Of a DNA stretch of 58,684 nucleotides, positions 50,304 to 58,684 are shown piece after piece. The notes beneath the pieces were generated by a model that was given only the letters and a program-made list of their open reading frames with translations, had not been told where the DNA came from and made no database searches. The first letter of the stretch is position 1; each line of letters opens with the position of its first letter. The stretch comes from JARFUG01 sp050485365 (lineage in GTDB: Bacteria > Desulfobacterota > Desulfuromonadia > Desulfuromonadales > JACZKF01). The stretch is from contig JBJHBH010000013.1 of the NCBI GenBank assembly GCA_050485365.1, positions 1-58,684 on the forward strand, read 5' to 3'. The translations under genes were made by a program, and so were the position numbers.

Positions 50304-51271
50304 CATTCGATCAGATCATCGGCCACGACCGCCAGAAAGACATTCTGCGCCGGGCCGTCGATTCGGGGCGCCTCGCTCACGCCTACCTTTTCGAAGGACC
50401 CGAAGGGGTCGGCAAGCGCCTGACGGCTCTGGCGCTGGCACGGGCCGTCTTCTGCCTGGAAGGGCGCGGCTGCGGCGAGTGCACCGCGTGCCGCAAGGTC
50501 GACCACCACAACCACCCCGACCTTCATCTGGTCGAGCCGGACGGGTCGTTCATCAAGATCGAGCAGGTTCGCGCCATGCAGCGCGAGCTCTCCTTCAGGC
50601 CGCTGGAGGGGGCGAAGAAGATCTGTCTCATCGACGGCGCCGACCGGATGAATCCGGCATCGGGCAACGCCCTTCTAAAGACGCTGGAGGAGCCGTCCCG
50701 GGACACCCTCATCGTGCTGCTCAGCGCCCGCGCCGAAGGGGTCCTTGCGACGATCCGCTCGCGCTGTCAGCGTCTCGCCTTCGCCCGCATCCCCCGCGAG
50801 ACGATCAAGACGATTCTCATCGAGAGGATGGGGGTCGACGAGACGCAGGGGCATATCCTGGCCGCCCTCTCGGAGGGGAGCTTTCTCAAGGCCCTCGGCA
50901 AGGACCGCGATCTTTATCTGGAGCGCCGCCGCGAGATCCTCAAACAGCTCACGGCCCTCTCCAGTGCGAGCGTCGTCCCCCTTTTCGAAATGGCTCACGA
51001 GTTGGCCACCCGCGAAAAGGAGCGGCTTTTCGAGATTATCGAGATCCTTCAGGCCTTTTACCGGGATCTGCTCCTTCACCGCAACGGCTTCCCGGAGAGC
51101 GAGCTCGTCAACATCGATCTGATCGAAAAAATTCACCGCGTCGCGCAGAGGGAATCGACCCGATCCCTGCAGGCCAAGCTCGACGCCCTCGCCGCCGGTC
51201 GGCGGCAGCTTGAACGCAACGCCAACAAGGAGCTCGTCATGGACGTTCTGCTGCTGCACCTGGCGGCCTGA
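50300..51271 (+). CDS. holB: DNA polymerase III delta-prime subunit
   Basis: 323 residues. Opens MTFDQIIGHDRQKDILRRAV, with ATP-binding-like GPEGVGKRLTALALARAV, zinc-finger cysteines CGECTACRK and SRC motif region IRSRCQRL. Clamp-loader stator subunit, homologous to HolB/DnaX. Starts at ATG overlapping the tmk stop. Confidence 0.94.
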   Translation: MTFDQIIGHDRQKDILRRAVDSGRLAHAYLFEGPEGVGKRLTALALARAVFCLEGRGCGECTACRKVDHHNHPDLHLVEPDGSFIKIEQVRAMQRELSFRPLEGAKKICLIDGADRMNPASGNALLKTLEEPSRDTLIVLLSARAEGVLATIRSRCQRLAFARIPRETIKTILIERMGVDETQGHILAALSEGSFLKALGKDRDLYLERRREILKQLTALSSASVVPLFEMAHELATREKERLFEIIEILQAFYRDLLLHRNGFPESELVNIDLIEKIHRVAQRESTRSLQAKLDALAAGRRQLERNANKELVMDVLLLHLAA

Positions 51272-51327
51272 ACGCCCACAGCGGCCATCGCTTTTTTGCC
51301 GAGTCCGAAAGAGACTGAATATACGCC

Positions 51328-52410
51328 ATGCAGGAAAACCAGCCCGAAACCATCCGCGTCGTCGCCATCAAGTTCCGCACCGCCGGAAAGCAGTACGACT
51401 TCAACGCACACGCCCTTGAGCTGAAGCCGGGCGACAACGTCATCGTCGAAACGGACAGGGGCCGCGCTCTCGGCTCCGTCGTCACCCCCCCCAGGGAGGT
51501 GTCGCGCCGCAGCGCCCCCGAAGACATCAAGTCGATTCAGCGCAAAGCCACCGACGACGACATGGCGCAGGCCGCCTCGTACGCCTCGCGCGAGGCCGAA
51601 GCCCACCGGTACTGCCTTCGCCGCATCCAGGAGCGCAATCTGGCGATGAAGCTCGTGAAGGCGGAGTACCTCTTCGACGGCTCCAAGATCGTCTTCTACT
51701 TCACCGCCGACGGACGCATCGACTTTCGCGAGTTGGTCAAGGACCTCGCCCACCAGTTCCATACGCGCATCGAAATGCGTCAGATCGGCGTGCGCGACGA
51801 AGCCAAGATCACCGGCGGTCTCGGGATCTGCGGCCGCGAGCTGTGCTGCTGCACCTTCCTCACCGACTTCACCCCTGTCTCGGTCAAGATGGCCAAAGAG
51901 CAGGGGCTGGCGCTCAACCCGAGCAAGATCTCGGGTCAGTGCGGCAGGCTCCTGTGCTGCCTGTCGTATGAGTACGAAACGTACTGCTCGATGAAGAAGT
52001 GCCTCCCCAAATGCGGCAAGAAGGTCGCTCTTGGGGAGCGCGAGGTCGAGGTCATCGACCAGAATGTTCTGGCGCAGACGGTGACCGTTCGCCTGGAGGA
52101 CGGCCGTCGCAAGGAGATCTCCAACGAAGACGTGCAACGAGGCGAGCTCCCCGAGGAGCTGGCCTCGCAGGGAGCGCCCCGCCAGAGCGGTCGCGACGGA
52201 AAAGGGGGCGGCGGCAGGCCGCAGAAGCCGCGCCCGCCCCGTCAGGGCAAACCCAAGGGTCAGAAGCCGGCCGAAGAGGCCCGCCCGCAGGCCCCTCCAG
52301 CGCCCCCTGCTCAGGAGTCGAAGGACCCCGCACAGGGGCAGCCGCCGCGTGAAGGACGCAAGAGAAACCGCCGCCGCCGTCCCCGGCGCGACAACGAACC
52401 GAGGAGTTGA
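51328..52410 (+). CDS. ricT: RicT/YaaT (PSP1) family protein with long basic tail
   Basis: 360 residues. The PSP1 domain (about 50-150) leads to the cysteine-rich block GLGICGRELCCCTFLTDF and GQCGRLLCCLSYEYETYCSM, with more cysteines at MKKCLPKCGKK. In Bacillus RicT joins RicA and RicF in a [4Fe-4S]-containing complex that helps RNA processing. RicA and RicF are not present here. The last ~85 residues are Pro/Gln/Arg/Lys-rich and probably disordered. It sits directly between holB and metG, an arrangement shared with Bacillus. Confidence 0.85.
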   Translation: MQENQPETIRVVAIKFRTAGKQYDFNAHALELKPGDNVIVETDRGRALGSVVTPPREVSRRSAPEDIKSIQRKATDDDMAQAASYASREAEAHRYCLRRIQERNLAMKLVKAEYLFDGSKIVFYFTADGRIDFRELVKDLAHQFHTRIEMRQIGVRDEAKITGGLGICGRELCCCTFLTDFTPVSVKMAKEQGLALNPSKISGQCGRLLCCLSYEYETYCSMKKCLPKCGKKVALGEREVEVIDQNVLAQTVTVRLEDGRRKEISNEDVQRGELPEELASQGAPRQSGRDGKGGGGRPQKPRPPRQGKPKGQKPAEEARPQAPPAPPAQESKDPAQGQPPREGRKRNRRRRPRRDNEPRS

Positions 52411-52412
52411 CG

Positions 52413-53945
52413 ATGGACAGACGCTTCTACATCACCACGCCGATCTATTACGTGAACGACGTGCCGCATATCGGCCACGCCTACACGACGCTGGCCTGCG
52501 ATGTGCTGGCGCGCTACAAGCGCTCCCGCGGCTTCGACGTCTTCTTTCTCACCGGGACCGACGAGCACGGCCAGAAGGTGGAAAAAGCGGCCGAGGCCAA
52601 GGGCGAGACGCCGCTGGAGCTCGCCGACCGGGTGGTGAAGCGCTTCCAGGCGCTGTGGGACAAGCTCGACATCTCGCACACCGACTTCATCCGCACCTCG
52701 CAGGAGCGCCACAAGAAGGGGGTGCACGAGCTCTTTCGCAAGATCGAGTCCGCGGGCGACATCTATCTCGGCGCCTACGAAGACTGGTACTGCACCCCCT
52801 GCGAGACGTTCTGGACCGAGACCCAGCTGCTGGACGGCTGCTGTCCCGACTGCGGCCGCACCACCGAAAAGCTCAAGGAGGAGTCGTACTTCTTCCGCAT
52901 GAGCAAGTATCAGCAGGCGCTCCTGGAGCACATCGAGGCGAACCCCGAATTCATCCAGCCGCGCACCCGCCGCAACGAGATCCTCAACTTCGTGCGCGAG
53001 GGGCTGCGCGACCTCTCCATCTCGCGCACCTCCTTTTCGTGGGGGATTCCCGTTCCGGGCAACGAGCGCCACGTCATCTATGTCTGGTTCGACGCCCTGA
53101 CCAACTACATCACCGCCCTGGGCTACCCCGACGACCCGGACGGCACCGTTCGCGACTTCTGGCCCGCCGACGTCCACGTCATCGGCAAGGACATCCTGCG
53201 CTTTCACACCGTCTACTGGCCGACCTTCCTCCTGGCCGCCGGCATCCCTCTGCCCAAGAAGGTTTTCGCCCACGGCTGGTGGACCGTCGAGGGGCAGAAG
53301 ATGAGCAAGAGTCTGGCCAACGTCGTCGAGCCGAACATGCTTGTCGACAAGTACGGTGTCGACGCCATCCGCTACTTTCTGATGCGCGAAGTCCCCTTCG
53401 GCCTCGACGGCGACTTCTCCCACACCTCGCTGGTGCACCGCATCAACTCGGATCTGGCCAACGACCTGGGGAATCTGGTGAGCCGCGCCACCGCCATGCT
53501 CAGCAAGTACTTCGGCGGCACCCTTCCCGCCCCCGGACCCGCCTCGGCGCTGGACGAGGCGTTCGTCGCGCGCTTCCCGGCCGCCGTTCGGACCCTCGAT
53601 ACGCAGATGAACGATCTCGCCTTCAACAAGGCCCTGCAGACGATCTGGGATCTGGTCGGCGCCGCCAACAAGTACATCGACGAGACGGCCCCCTGGGCTC
53701 TGGCCAAGAAGGATGAAGATCGGGAGAAGCTAGCGAGCGTCATGTACAATTTGATCGAGGCGATCCGGCTGATCGCCCTGACCTCGGCCCCCTTCCTCCC
53801 CAACACAGGGAGCAGGATTCTCGACATCCTCGGCCTCGACGCCTCCGACCTCTCCCTGGAGGGGCGCGACGCGTGGGGCGGGATGAAGCCGGGAACCGCC
53901 GTCAAAAAGGCCGAACCCCTCTTCCCGCGCATTGAAACGGAGTGA
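52413..53945 (+). CDS. metG: Methionyl-tRNA synthetase
   Basis: 510 residues. HIGH motif: TTPIYYVNDVPHIGHAY; KMSKS motif: GQKMSKSLANVVEP. Two zinc cysteine pairs, CTPCETFW and CCPDCGRTTEKLK. The C-terminal tRNA-binding EMAP-type domain is absent, which is one of the known forms. The start at 52413 has GAGGAG 6 bases upstream, inside the ricT end; a TTG two codons earlier is unsupported. Confidence 0.96.
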   Translation: MDRRFYITTPIYYVNDVPHIGHAYTTLACDVLARYKRSRGFDVFFLTGTDEHGQKVEKAAEAKGETPLELADRVVKRFQALWDKLDISHTDFIRTSQERHKKGVHELFRKIESAGDIYLGAYEDWYCTPCETFWTETQLLDGCCPDCGRTTEKLKEESYFFRMSKYQQALLEHIEANPEFIQPRTRRNEILNFVREGLRDLSISRTSFSWGIPVPGNERHVIYVWFDALTNYITALGYPDDPDGTVRDFWPADVHVIGKDILRFHTVYWPTFLLAAGIPLPKKVFAHGWWTVEGQKMSKSLANVVEPNMLVDKYGVDAIRYFLMREVPFGLDGDFSHTSLVHRINSDLANDLGNLVSRATAMLSKYFGGTLPAPGPASALDEAFVARFPAAVRTLDTQMNDLAFNKALQTIWDLVGAANKYIDETAPWALAKKDEDREKLASVMYNLIEAIRLIALTSAPFLPNTGSRILDILGLDASDLSLEGRDAWGGMKPGTAVKKAEPLFPRIETE

Positions 53946-53987
53946 CCCTGAAGGACACGTTTCCGGGTTGAATTTCGATCCATTCGA

Positions 53988-54006
53988 GGGCGCCGCGGCG
54001 CCCTTT
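53988..54006 (+). terminator. Possible terminator after metG
   Basis: GGGCGCC-GC-GGCGCCC followed by TTT. The 7-bp GC stem is strong but the T-run is short (TTTCCATTT). Confidence 0.5.
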
Positions 54007-54022
54007 CCATTTGGAGAACACC

Positions 54023-55414
54023 ATGGCAGAACATCTCCCCCCCCTGGTCGACACTCACGCCCATCTCGACAGCGCCCCTTTCTCGAAGGACCGCGACGAG
54101 GTCGTCGCCCGCGCCCTTGAAAACGGCATTTCCCATATCCTCAGCGTCGGAACCGATCTGGAGAGCTCGCGGGCCAATGTGGCCATCGCGCGCGCCTATC
54201 CGTCGGTCTTCGCCTCCGTCGGCATTCACCCTCACGACGCCTCGAGCGCCGATGACAAGAGCCTCGATCAGCTCAGGTCCCTCATCGCATCGAACGACAA
54301 GATCGTCGCCGTCGGCGAGATCGGCCTCGACTTCTATCGCGACCGCTCACCCCGAGAGGTGCAGCGCGACGCCTTCCGCCGCCAGATCCGTCTGGCGCTC
54401 GAGGTGGGACTCCCCCTGATCGTCCACGACCGCGACGCCCACGAGGAGACGGTTCAGATCCTGAAAGAGGAGAATGCCGCCAAAGTCGGCGGGGTCCTGC
54501 ACTGCTTCAGCGGCGATCTCGCCATGGCCCGCGCCTGCATCGAGCTCGGCTTCTACATCTCCTTTCCGGGGACGATCACCTACCCGAAAAATGACGAGGC
54601 GCGCGCCGTCGTCAGAGGCGTCCCGATGGAGAGGATTCTGGTGGAGACCGACTGCCCGTATCTGTCTCCGCAGGCGTTTCGCGGCAAGCGCAACGAACCC
54701 GCCTACGTTCGCCATACGGCCGAAAAGGTCGCCGAGATCAAAGGGCTTACCATCGACGATGTGGCGCGCATCACGAGCCTGAACGCCCACACCCTCTTCG
54801 GCATCGGCGAGGCCGATCTGTCGACCCGCATCGCCTACCGCATCCGCAATTCGCTGTACCTCAACATCACCAACCGCTGCACCAATGCGTGCACCTTCTG
54901 CGCAAAGTTCAAGGATTTCACCGTCAAGGGGCACCAGCTGTGCCTCGACCACGAGCCGACCACCGCCGAGGTCGTCGCCGCCATCGGCGATCCGTCGCGC
55001 TACGACGAGGTCGTCTTCTGCGGCTACGGCGAACCGCTGACCCGCCTCGATCTGGTGAAGGAGGTCAGTCGATTCCTCAAGGAAAAAGGGATGCGAGTGC
55101 GCATCAACACCGACGGGCAGGCCAACCTCCTTCACGGCCGCAACATCCTCCCCGAACTGGCAGGGCTCGTCGACGCCCTCTCCGTCTCCCTCAACGCCCC
55201 CGATGCCCAGACCTATCAGCGCCTGTGCCGCTCGCAGTTCGGAGAGGCCGGCTACGAAGGGGTGAAAGAATTTCTGAAAGAGGCAAAAAAACACATCCCC
55301 TCGGTCACCGCCAGCGCGGTGGCGATCCCCGGCATCGACATGGATGCCTGCCGCCGTGTGGCGGCCGAGTTGGGCGTGGAGTTCAGGGAGAGGGAGTACA
55401 ACGAGGTGGGGTGA
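54023..55414 (+). CDS. TatD-family nuclease fused to a radical SAM domain
   Basis: 463 residues in two halves. Residues about 5-255 are TatD: VDTHAHLDS and GEIGLDFYRD with the metal ligands, LPLIVHDRDAHEE, LVETDCPYLSP. Residues about 265-463 are a radical SAM domain with ITNRCTNACTFCAKF (CxxxCxxC) and VFCGYGEPLTRLDLV. In other genomes these occur as separate neighbours (TatD nuclease-associated radical SAM proteins); here they are one chain. TatD is a 3'-5' DNase linked to repair; the radical SAM substrate is unknown. Start at 54023 has TTGGAG 6 bases upstream. Confidence 0.88.
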   Translation: MAEHLPPLVDTHAHLDSAPFSKDRDEVVARALENGISHILSVGTDLESSRANVAIARAYPSVFASVGIHPHDASSADDKSLDQLRSLIASNDKIVAVGEIGLDFYRDRSPREVQRDAFRRQIRLALEVGLPLIVHDRDAHEETVQILKEENAAKVGGVLHCFSGDLAMARACIELGFYISFPGTITYPKNDEARAVVRGVPMERILVETDCPYLSPQAFRGKRNEPAYVRHTAEKVAEIKGLTIDDVARITSLNAHTLFGIGEADLSTRIAYRIRNSLYLNITNRCTNACTFCAKFKDFTVKGHQLCLDHEPTTAEVVAAIGDPSRYDEVVFCGYGEPLTRLDLVKEVSRFLKEKGMRVRINTDGQANLLHGRNILPELAGLVDALSVSLNAPDAQTYQRLCRSQFGEAGYEGVKEFLKEAKKHIPSVTASAVAIPGIDMDACRRVAAELGVEFREREYNEVG

Positions 55415-55510
55415 ATTGACAGCAGCAACGGTTGAGATCGCCCAGAGAAGGAGCGCGCCTTTGACAGCGTACTCTTTTCTGGCACGATTTTAGGTAGGAG
55501 GACCTCGTCC

Positions 55511-55741
55511 ATGGAATATCGCCACGAATCCCCCATCGGAACCTTAAAGATCCGTCAGGCGGAGGACGGCTGGCGCCTGTCGATCGACAACACCGTCTTG
55601 TCGACCTATCCGTCCCCCGAGGCGGCCTACTACGACATCTCCCATCAGTCGACCGGCTGGGACGAATGGGACCGGCTGGCCCTCATCGACATCCCCGAGC
55701 TCGACGAGTGGAACCAAACGTCCGCACCGCCCCGCCGATAG
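55511..55741 (+). CDS. 76-residue hypothetical protein beside ligD
   Basis: Starts MEYRHESPIGTLKIRQAEDG with AGGAGG (about 9 bases) upstream. Contains an Asp/Trp-rich middle STGWDEWDRLALIDIPELDE and a basic end. No signal or membrane segment. No family recognised. It converges with ligD, ending 8 bases from it. Confidence 0.72.
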   Translation: MEYRHESPIGTLKIRQAEDGWRLSIDNTVLSTYPSPEAAYYDISHQSTGWDEWDRLALIDIPELDEWNQTSAPPRR

Positions 55742-55749
55742 CGCTCCCC

Positions 55750-58284
55750 TCAAAAGCCGAGCTCGCTTCGAATCCCCTTGGTGATCGACTGACGCTGCGA
55801 AAAGAAGTCGCTCCACGGCTCCTGGCCGATCTCGCGCAGGCGCTTCGGCACATTCTCGATGGTGTAGAAGTCGGGGCCGATATCCGCTGAGAGCTCGTCC
55901 CAGTGCAGCGGCGTCGAGACCGTCGCCCCCGGATGGACCCGGGTGCTGTAGGGGGCGACGCTCGTCGCGCCGCGGTCATTGCGGTAAAAATCAATCAGGA
56001 TCTTCCCCTTGCGCTGCGCCTTGCTCAAGGTGGTGACGTAGCGGTTCGGGTCATCTCGGGCGATATCCTCCGAAACCGCCCGGGAAAAGGCCTTCACAAC
56101 ATCCCAACGCGCACGGCGCGTCAGCGGTACGACCACGTGCAGCCCCTTTCCCCCCGAGGTCTTGACGTAACTTTTGAGGTCGAGGGCGCCCAGCCGTTCG
56201 CGCAGCCGCCTCGCGCCGTGCAGCACATCCTCCCAGGCGACGCCGGGGCCGGGGTCGAGATCGAAGACGACCTGATCGGGAAATTCGAGGCGGTCCTCGC
56301 GGCTGCCCCAGGGGTGAAACTCCAGAACCCCGAGCTGTACCAACGTGATCAGCCCCTTCAGATCATCGATGACGAGGTAGAGCCCCTCGCCTTCTTTCTC
56401 CTCGACGGCGATCCCCCGCACCGGGGCCGGAACGCTCTCGTTGAAATGCTTCTGATAGAAGCATTTTTTTCCGCGCCCCTGCGGACAGCGCACCACCGTG
56501 AGGGGGCGAGCGGCCACGAAGGGGAGGATGTACCGCGCGACCTCTTCGTAGTAAAGGGCCAGATCGCGCTTGCTCACCCCCTGCTCGGGATAGAGGACCC
56601 GATCGGGATTGCTCAGCCTGACGCCGCCGATGGGTCCCCTCTTCCTGCCCACAGCCGTGACGGGCATCTCAGACTCCTCCCCCGCATTCTCCCGGACGAT
56701 CTCCCCAGGTGATTTGTCCTCGCGCAGTCCCTTGAAAACGGGGTGCCTCAGGCGCCCCTCCCCGGTCCATTCGCTGAACGCCACTTCGGCCACCAGATCG
56801 GGCCGCACCCAGGTGACCTCGGCCCCCTCCCGGCCGCCGGGCGGATCGTGCAGGGAGGTCGCTTCGACAACACGGCCGCGTAGCGCCTCCGCGACGGTGC
56901 GCAGCGTCTCGTCGCTGAAACCCGTTCCGACCTTGCCGGCGTAGCGCAGCGCCGTGCCTTCGCGCACCCCCAGGAGCAAAGCGCCGAGCTCCTGGCGCCC
57001 ACCCGAGGGAGGGGTGAATCCAACGATGACGAATTCCTGGCGCCGGGCGCACTTGGTCTTCACCCACGAATCGGCGCGCTTCTGCACATAGGGGCTGTCG
57101 ACCCGCTTGGAGACGATCCCCTCCAGCGAGTAGCGGCATGCGTGATCGAACACCCTTGCCCCCTCGTCGCGGATGTGGTCGCTGTAGCGCACGGGGGACT
57201 GATCTCCCAGCGGGGCCAGAAGGTTCTTGAGGAACGCTTTGCGCTCGATCAGCGAAACCCTGGACAGATCGTAACCGTCGGCATGGACCAGATCGAAGAG
57301 ATAGTAGACGAGGCGCCCCGCACCGCTCCCTTTGAGCCGGTTCTGAAGCGCCTGGAAATCGGAAATCCCCTCCTCGTCGAGGACGACCGCTTCGCCGTCG
57401 AAGATGCCGTCGGCGACGGCAAGGCTCGCCATCGCTTCTGCGAAGGGCGCGAAACGCTCCGTCCAGTCGAGGCCGTTGCGGGTCCAGAATCGCGCCCTCC
57501 CCCCCTTCAGGACGCAGACGATGCGGTAGCCGTCGTACTTGATCTCGTGCAGCCACTTCTGCCCTTGGGGCACCGCGTCGACAAGCCTTGCAAGCTGCGG
57601 ATGGATCGTTTGGGGCTGAGGCGCCGGGCGGGCTCCTTTCAGCCTGGAAACTTCTGTAAGGAGAACGCGCGTCGCGCCCTCCGCGCTGGAATGCGCCTCT
57701 CCCCCCCTCCATACCGCGTCGCGCTCGGCCGCGATCTGCTCCATCGATCGCCCCGTGGCGACGCTGCGATCGTTTTGCTCCAGAAAGTCGTCGTCAGGCG
57801 CAACCGCATCCTCGTCCTCTTTCTTGATCAGAAGCCAGTTGTCCCCCTTCTCGTCGCGGGTCTGCATCCTTGACAGACTCCAGACACCCCTCAGCTTGCG
57901 GCCATGCAGGCGAAACTTCAGGCGTCCTCGGCGGTAATCGCGCTCTGGGTCCCCCAGCGGCTCCCACTCGCCGCGGTCCCACACCTGGACGGTCCCCGCG
58001 CCGTATTCCCCTTGCGGGATCACCCCCTCGAAGGCGCCGTAGCGTACCGGATGATCCTCGACGTGAACGGCAAGGCGCTTTTGCGACGGATCGGGGCTCG
58101 GCCCCTTCGGGACGGCCCAGCTCTTGAGCACCCCGCCGAGCTCCAGGCGCAGATCGTAATGCAGAGCCCTCGCCGCGTGTTTCTGAACCACATAGAGCCT
58201 GCCGGTCGCGCTCGGCTCGACCCCTGCGTGCGGTTCGGGGGTGCGCTGAAAGTCGCGCTTTCGCCCGTAGCGATCGAGTCCCAC
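55750..58284 (-). CDS. ligD: ATP-dependent DNA ligase D (NHEJ)
   Basis: 844 residues, a three-domain bacterial end-joining enzyme. N-terminal 3'-phosphoesterase (about 10-170): RLYVVQKHAARALHYDLRLE. Ligase (about 225-540): KYDGYRIVCVLKGG with the adenylated Lys, VDSPYVQKRADSWVKTKC. C-terminal polymerase/primase (about 560-844): PDRVLYPEQGVSKRDLALYY, FDLDPGPGVAWEDVL with the catalytic DxD. Fills and seals broken ends. Its Ku partner is not in the window. Confidence 0.95.
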   Translation of the reverse strand: MGLDRYGRKRDFQRTPEPHAGVEPSATGRLYVVQKHAARALHYDLRLELGGVLKSWAVPKGPSPDPSQKRLAVHVEDHPVRYGAFEGVIPQGEYGAGTVQVWDRGEWEPLGDPERDYRRGRLKFRLHGRKLRGVWSLSRMQTRDEKGDNWLLIKKEDEDAVAPDDDFLEQNDRSVATGRSMEQIAAERDAVWRGGEAHSSAEGATRVLLTEVSRLKGARPAPQPQTIHPQLARLVDAVPQGQKWLHEIKYDGYRIVCVLKGGRARFWTRNGLDWTERFAPFAEAMASLAVADGIFDGEAVVLDEEGISDFQALQNRLKGSGAGRLVYYLFDLVHADGYDLSRVSLIERKAFLKNLLAPLGDQSPVRYSDHIRDEGARVFDHACRYSLEGIVSKRVDSPYVQKRADSWVKTKCARRQEFVIVGFTPPSGGRQELGALLLGVREGTALRYAGKVGTGFSDETLRTVAEALRGRVVEATSLHDPPGGREGAEVTWVRPDLVAEVAFSEWTGEGRLRHPVFKGLREDKSPGEIVRENAGEESEMPVTAVGRKRGPIGGVRLSNPDRVLYPEQGVSKRDLALYYEEVARYILPFVAARPLTVVRCPQGRGKKCFYQKHFNESVPAPVRGIAVEEKEGEGLYLVIDDLKGLITLVQLGVLEFHPWGSREDRLEFPDQVVFDLDPGPGVAWEDVLHGARRLRERLGALDLKSYVKTSGGKGLHVVVPLTRRARWDVVKAFSRAVSEDIARDDPNRYVTTLSKAQRKGKILIDFYRNDRGATSVAPYSTRVHPGATVSTPLHWDELSADIGPDFYTIENVPKRLREIGQEPWSDFFSQRQSITKGIRSELGF

Positions 58285-58299
58285 GAAGCTCCTTTCTCA

Positions 58300-58684
58300 T
58301 CAGCGGGTCGTAAACGAGCGCACCTCGGATTCGGCGATCCCCCCCCGGCCGTCCTCGGCGATGACCTTCCAGTAATAGGTCGTCCCCGCCTCCAGATGAA
58401 AGGCGGGCATGGTGGCGTTGTCTTCGATATCGTCGCTGCAGGCCGCGAAGAGCGACACCAGCGCCGCGACGCACAGGATGATCCGCACCCGACGGCGCAT
58501 CGGCAACCCAGCGGCCGCCGCAACGACGAGAGTGCCGATCCCGAAGGCCGCCAAGCGCGTTCTACCGGGCTCGAGACGCGCCGGAAGGACTTCGGCAAAG
58601 CCCGGGTCCTCTGAATAGAATACCCAATAGCCGACGGGATCGCCATCGGGGTCGACACAGCGCTCCCACCGGAACGTCTGTCTC
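58300..58684 (-). CDS. Fibronectin-like domain protein (5' end outside window)
   Basis: The frame stays open to the right edge. The known part includes TFRWERCVDPDGDPVGYWVF, then a hydrophobic stretch (LVVAAAAGLP, IILCVAALVSLFAAC), and then FHLEAGTTYYWKVIAEDGRG, with ...SFTTR at the end. Text such as RWERCVDPDGDPVGYWV and TYYWKVIAEDGRGG resembles fibronectin type III-like modules. A hydrophobic helix between two such modules is unexpected. The gene is incomplete, so function is undetermined. Confidence 0.6.
   Translation of the reverse strand, partial: RQTFRWERCVDPDGDPVGYWVFYSEDPGFAEVLPARLEPGRTRLAAFGIGTLVVAAAAGLPMRRRVRIILCVAALVSLFAACSDDIEDNATMPAFHLEAGTTYYWKVIAEDGRGGIAESEVRSFTTR

Overview
This is a GC-rich chromosomal window that looks like a Desulfuromonadia (Geobacter/Desulfuromonas-type) deltaproteobacterium. 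The evidence is the block surE-pcm-nlpD-rpoS beside ihfA and pheST, the order tmk-holB-ricT, a LigD repair ligase, an MCE/Mla operon with an unusual WPF-repeat partner, and a large non-flagellar chemotaxis-type operon. The taxon is inferred from gene content only. A run of ten Ns inside mlaE shows that the window comes from a scaffolded assembly.

Region 1 (1-6 kb) is mixed. It holds the end of a GltD-like oxidoreductase, a gamma-glutamyltransferase, a LysE/GAP-like membrane protein and an ecdysteroid-kinase-like phosphotransferase. Next come fragments of a type I restriction/RhuM/Fic locus, a DUF6933-like protein and a broken methyltransferase. The degraded stretch ends at tRNA-Gly(CCC), which looks like an old integration hotspot. 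Region 2 (6-15.3 kb) holds cca, an aminotransferase, an AEC permease and an operon read leftward: TPR protein, 37-residue membrane protein, WPF-repeat exported protein, MlaE, MlaF, MlaD.

Region 3 (15.4-28.1 kb) holds a tRNA-Arg/Gln/Glu cluster and a long leftward information-processing block: tRNA-Val, thrS, infC, rpmI, rplT, pheS, pheT, ihfA, merR, surE, pcm, a DedA/VTT protein, nlpD, rpoS, apt. Internal terminators divide this block. infC appears to start at ATA. Region 4 (28.1-35.3 kb) holds murJ and ogt, rpsT with a consensus promoter and TTG start, leuS-lptE-holA, and infA with a TTG start.

Region 5 (35.3-45.4 kb) is one leftward operon from a clear sigma-70-type promoter: DUF4388 protein, CheY, CheA, ExeA-like ATPase, CheW, response regulator, CheW, HEAT-repeat protein, CheR, CheB. 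It contains no receptor gene. Region 6 (45.4-58.7 kb) holds der, era, a radical SAM gene and rnc leftward. Divergently come tmk, holB, ricT, metG and a TatD-radical SAM fusion, an order resembling the Bacillus tmk-holB-yaaT-metS-tatD region. The right end has a 76-residue orphan, ligD, and a truncated fibronectin-like gene running off the window.

The two best candidates for undescribed biology are the TPR/small-membrane/WPF-repeat/MCE operon and the receptor-less chemotaxis operon with an ExeA-type ATPase.
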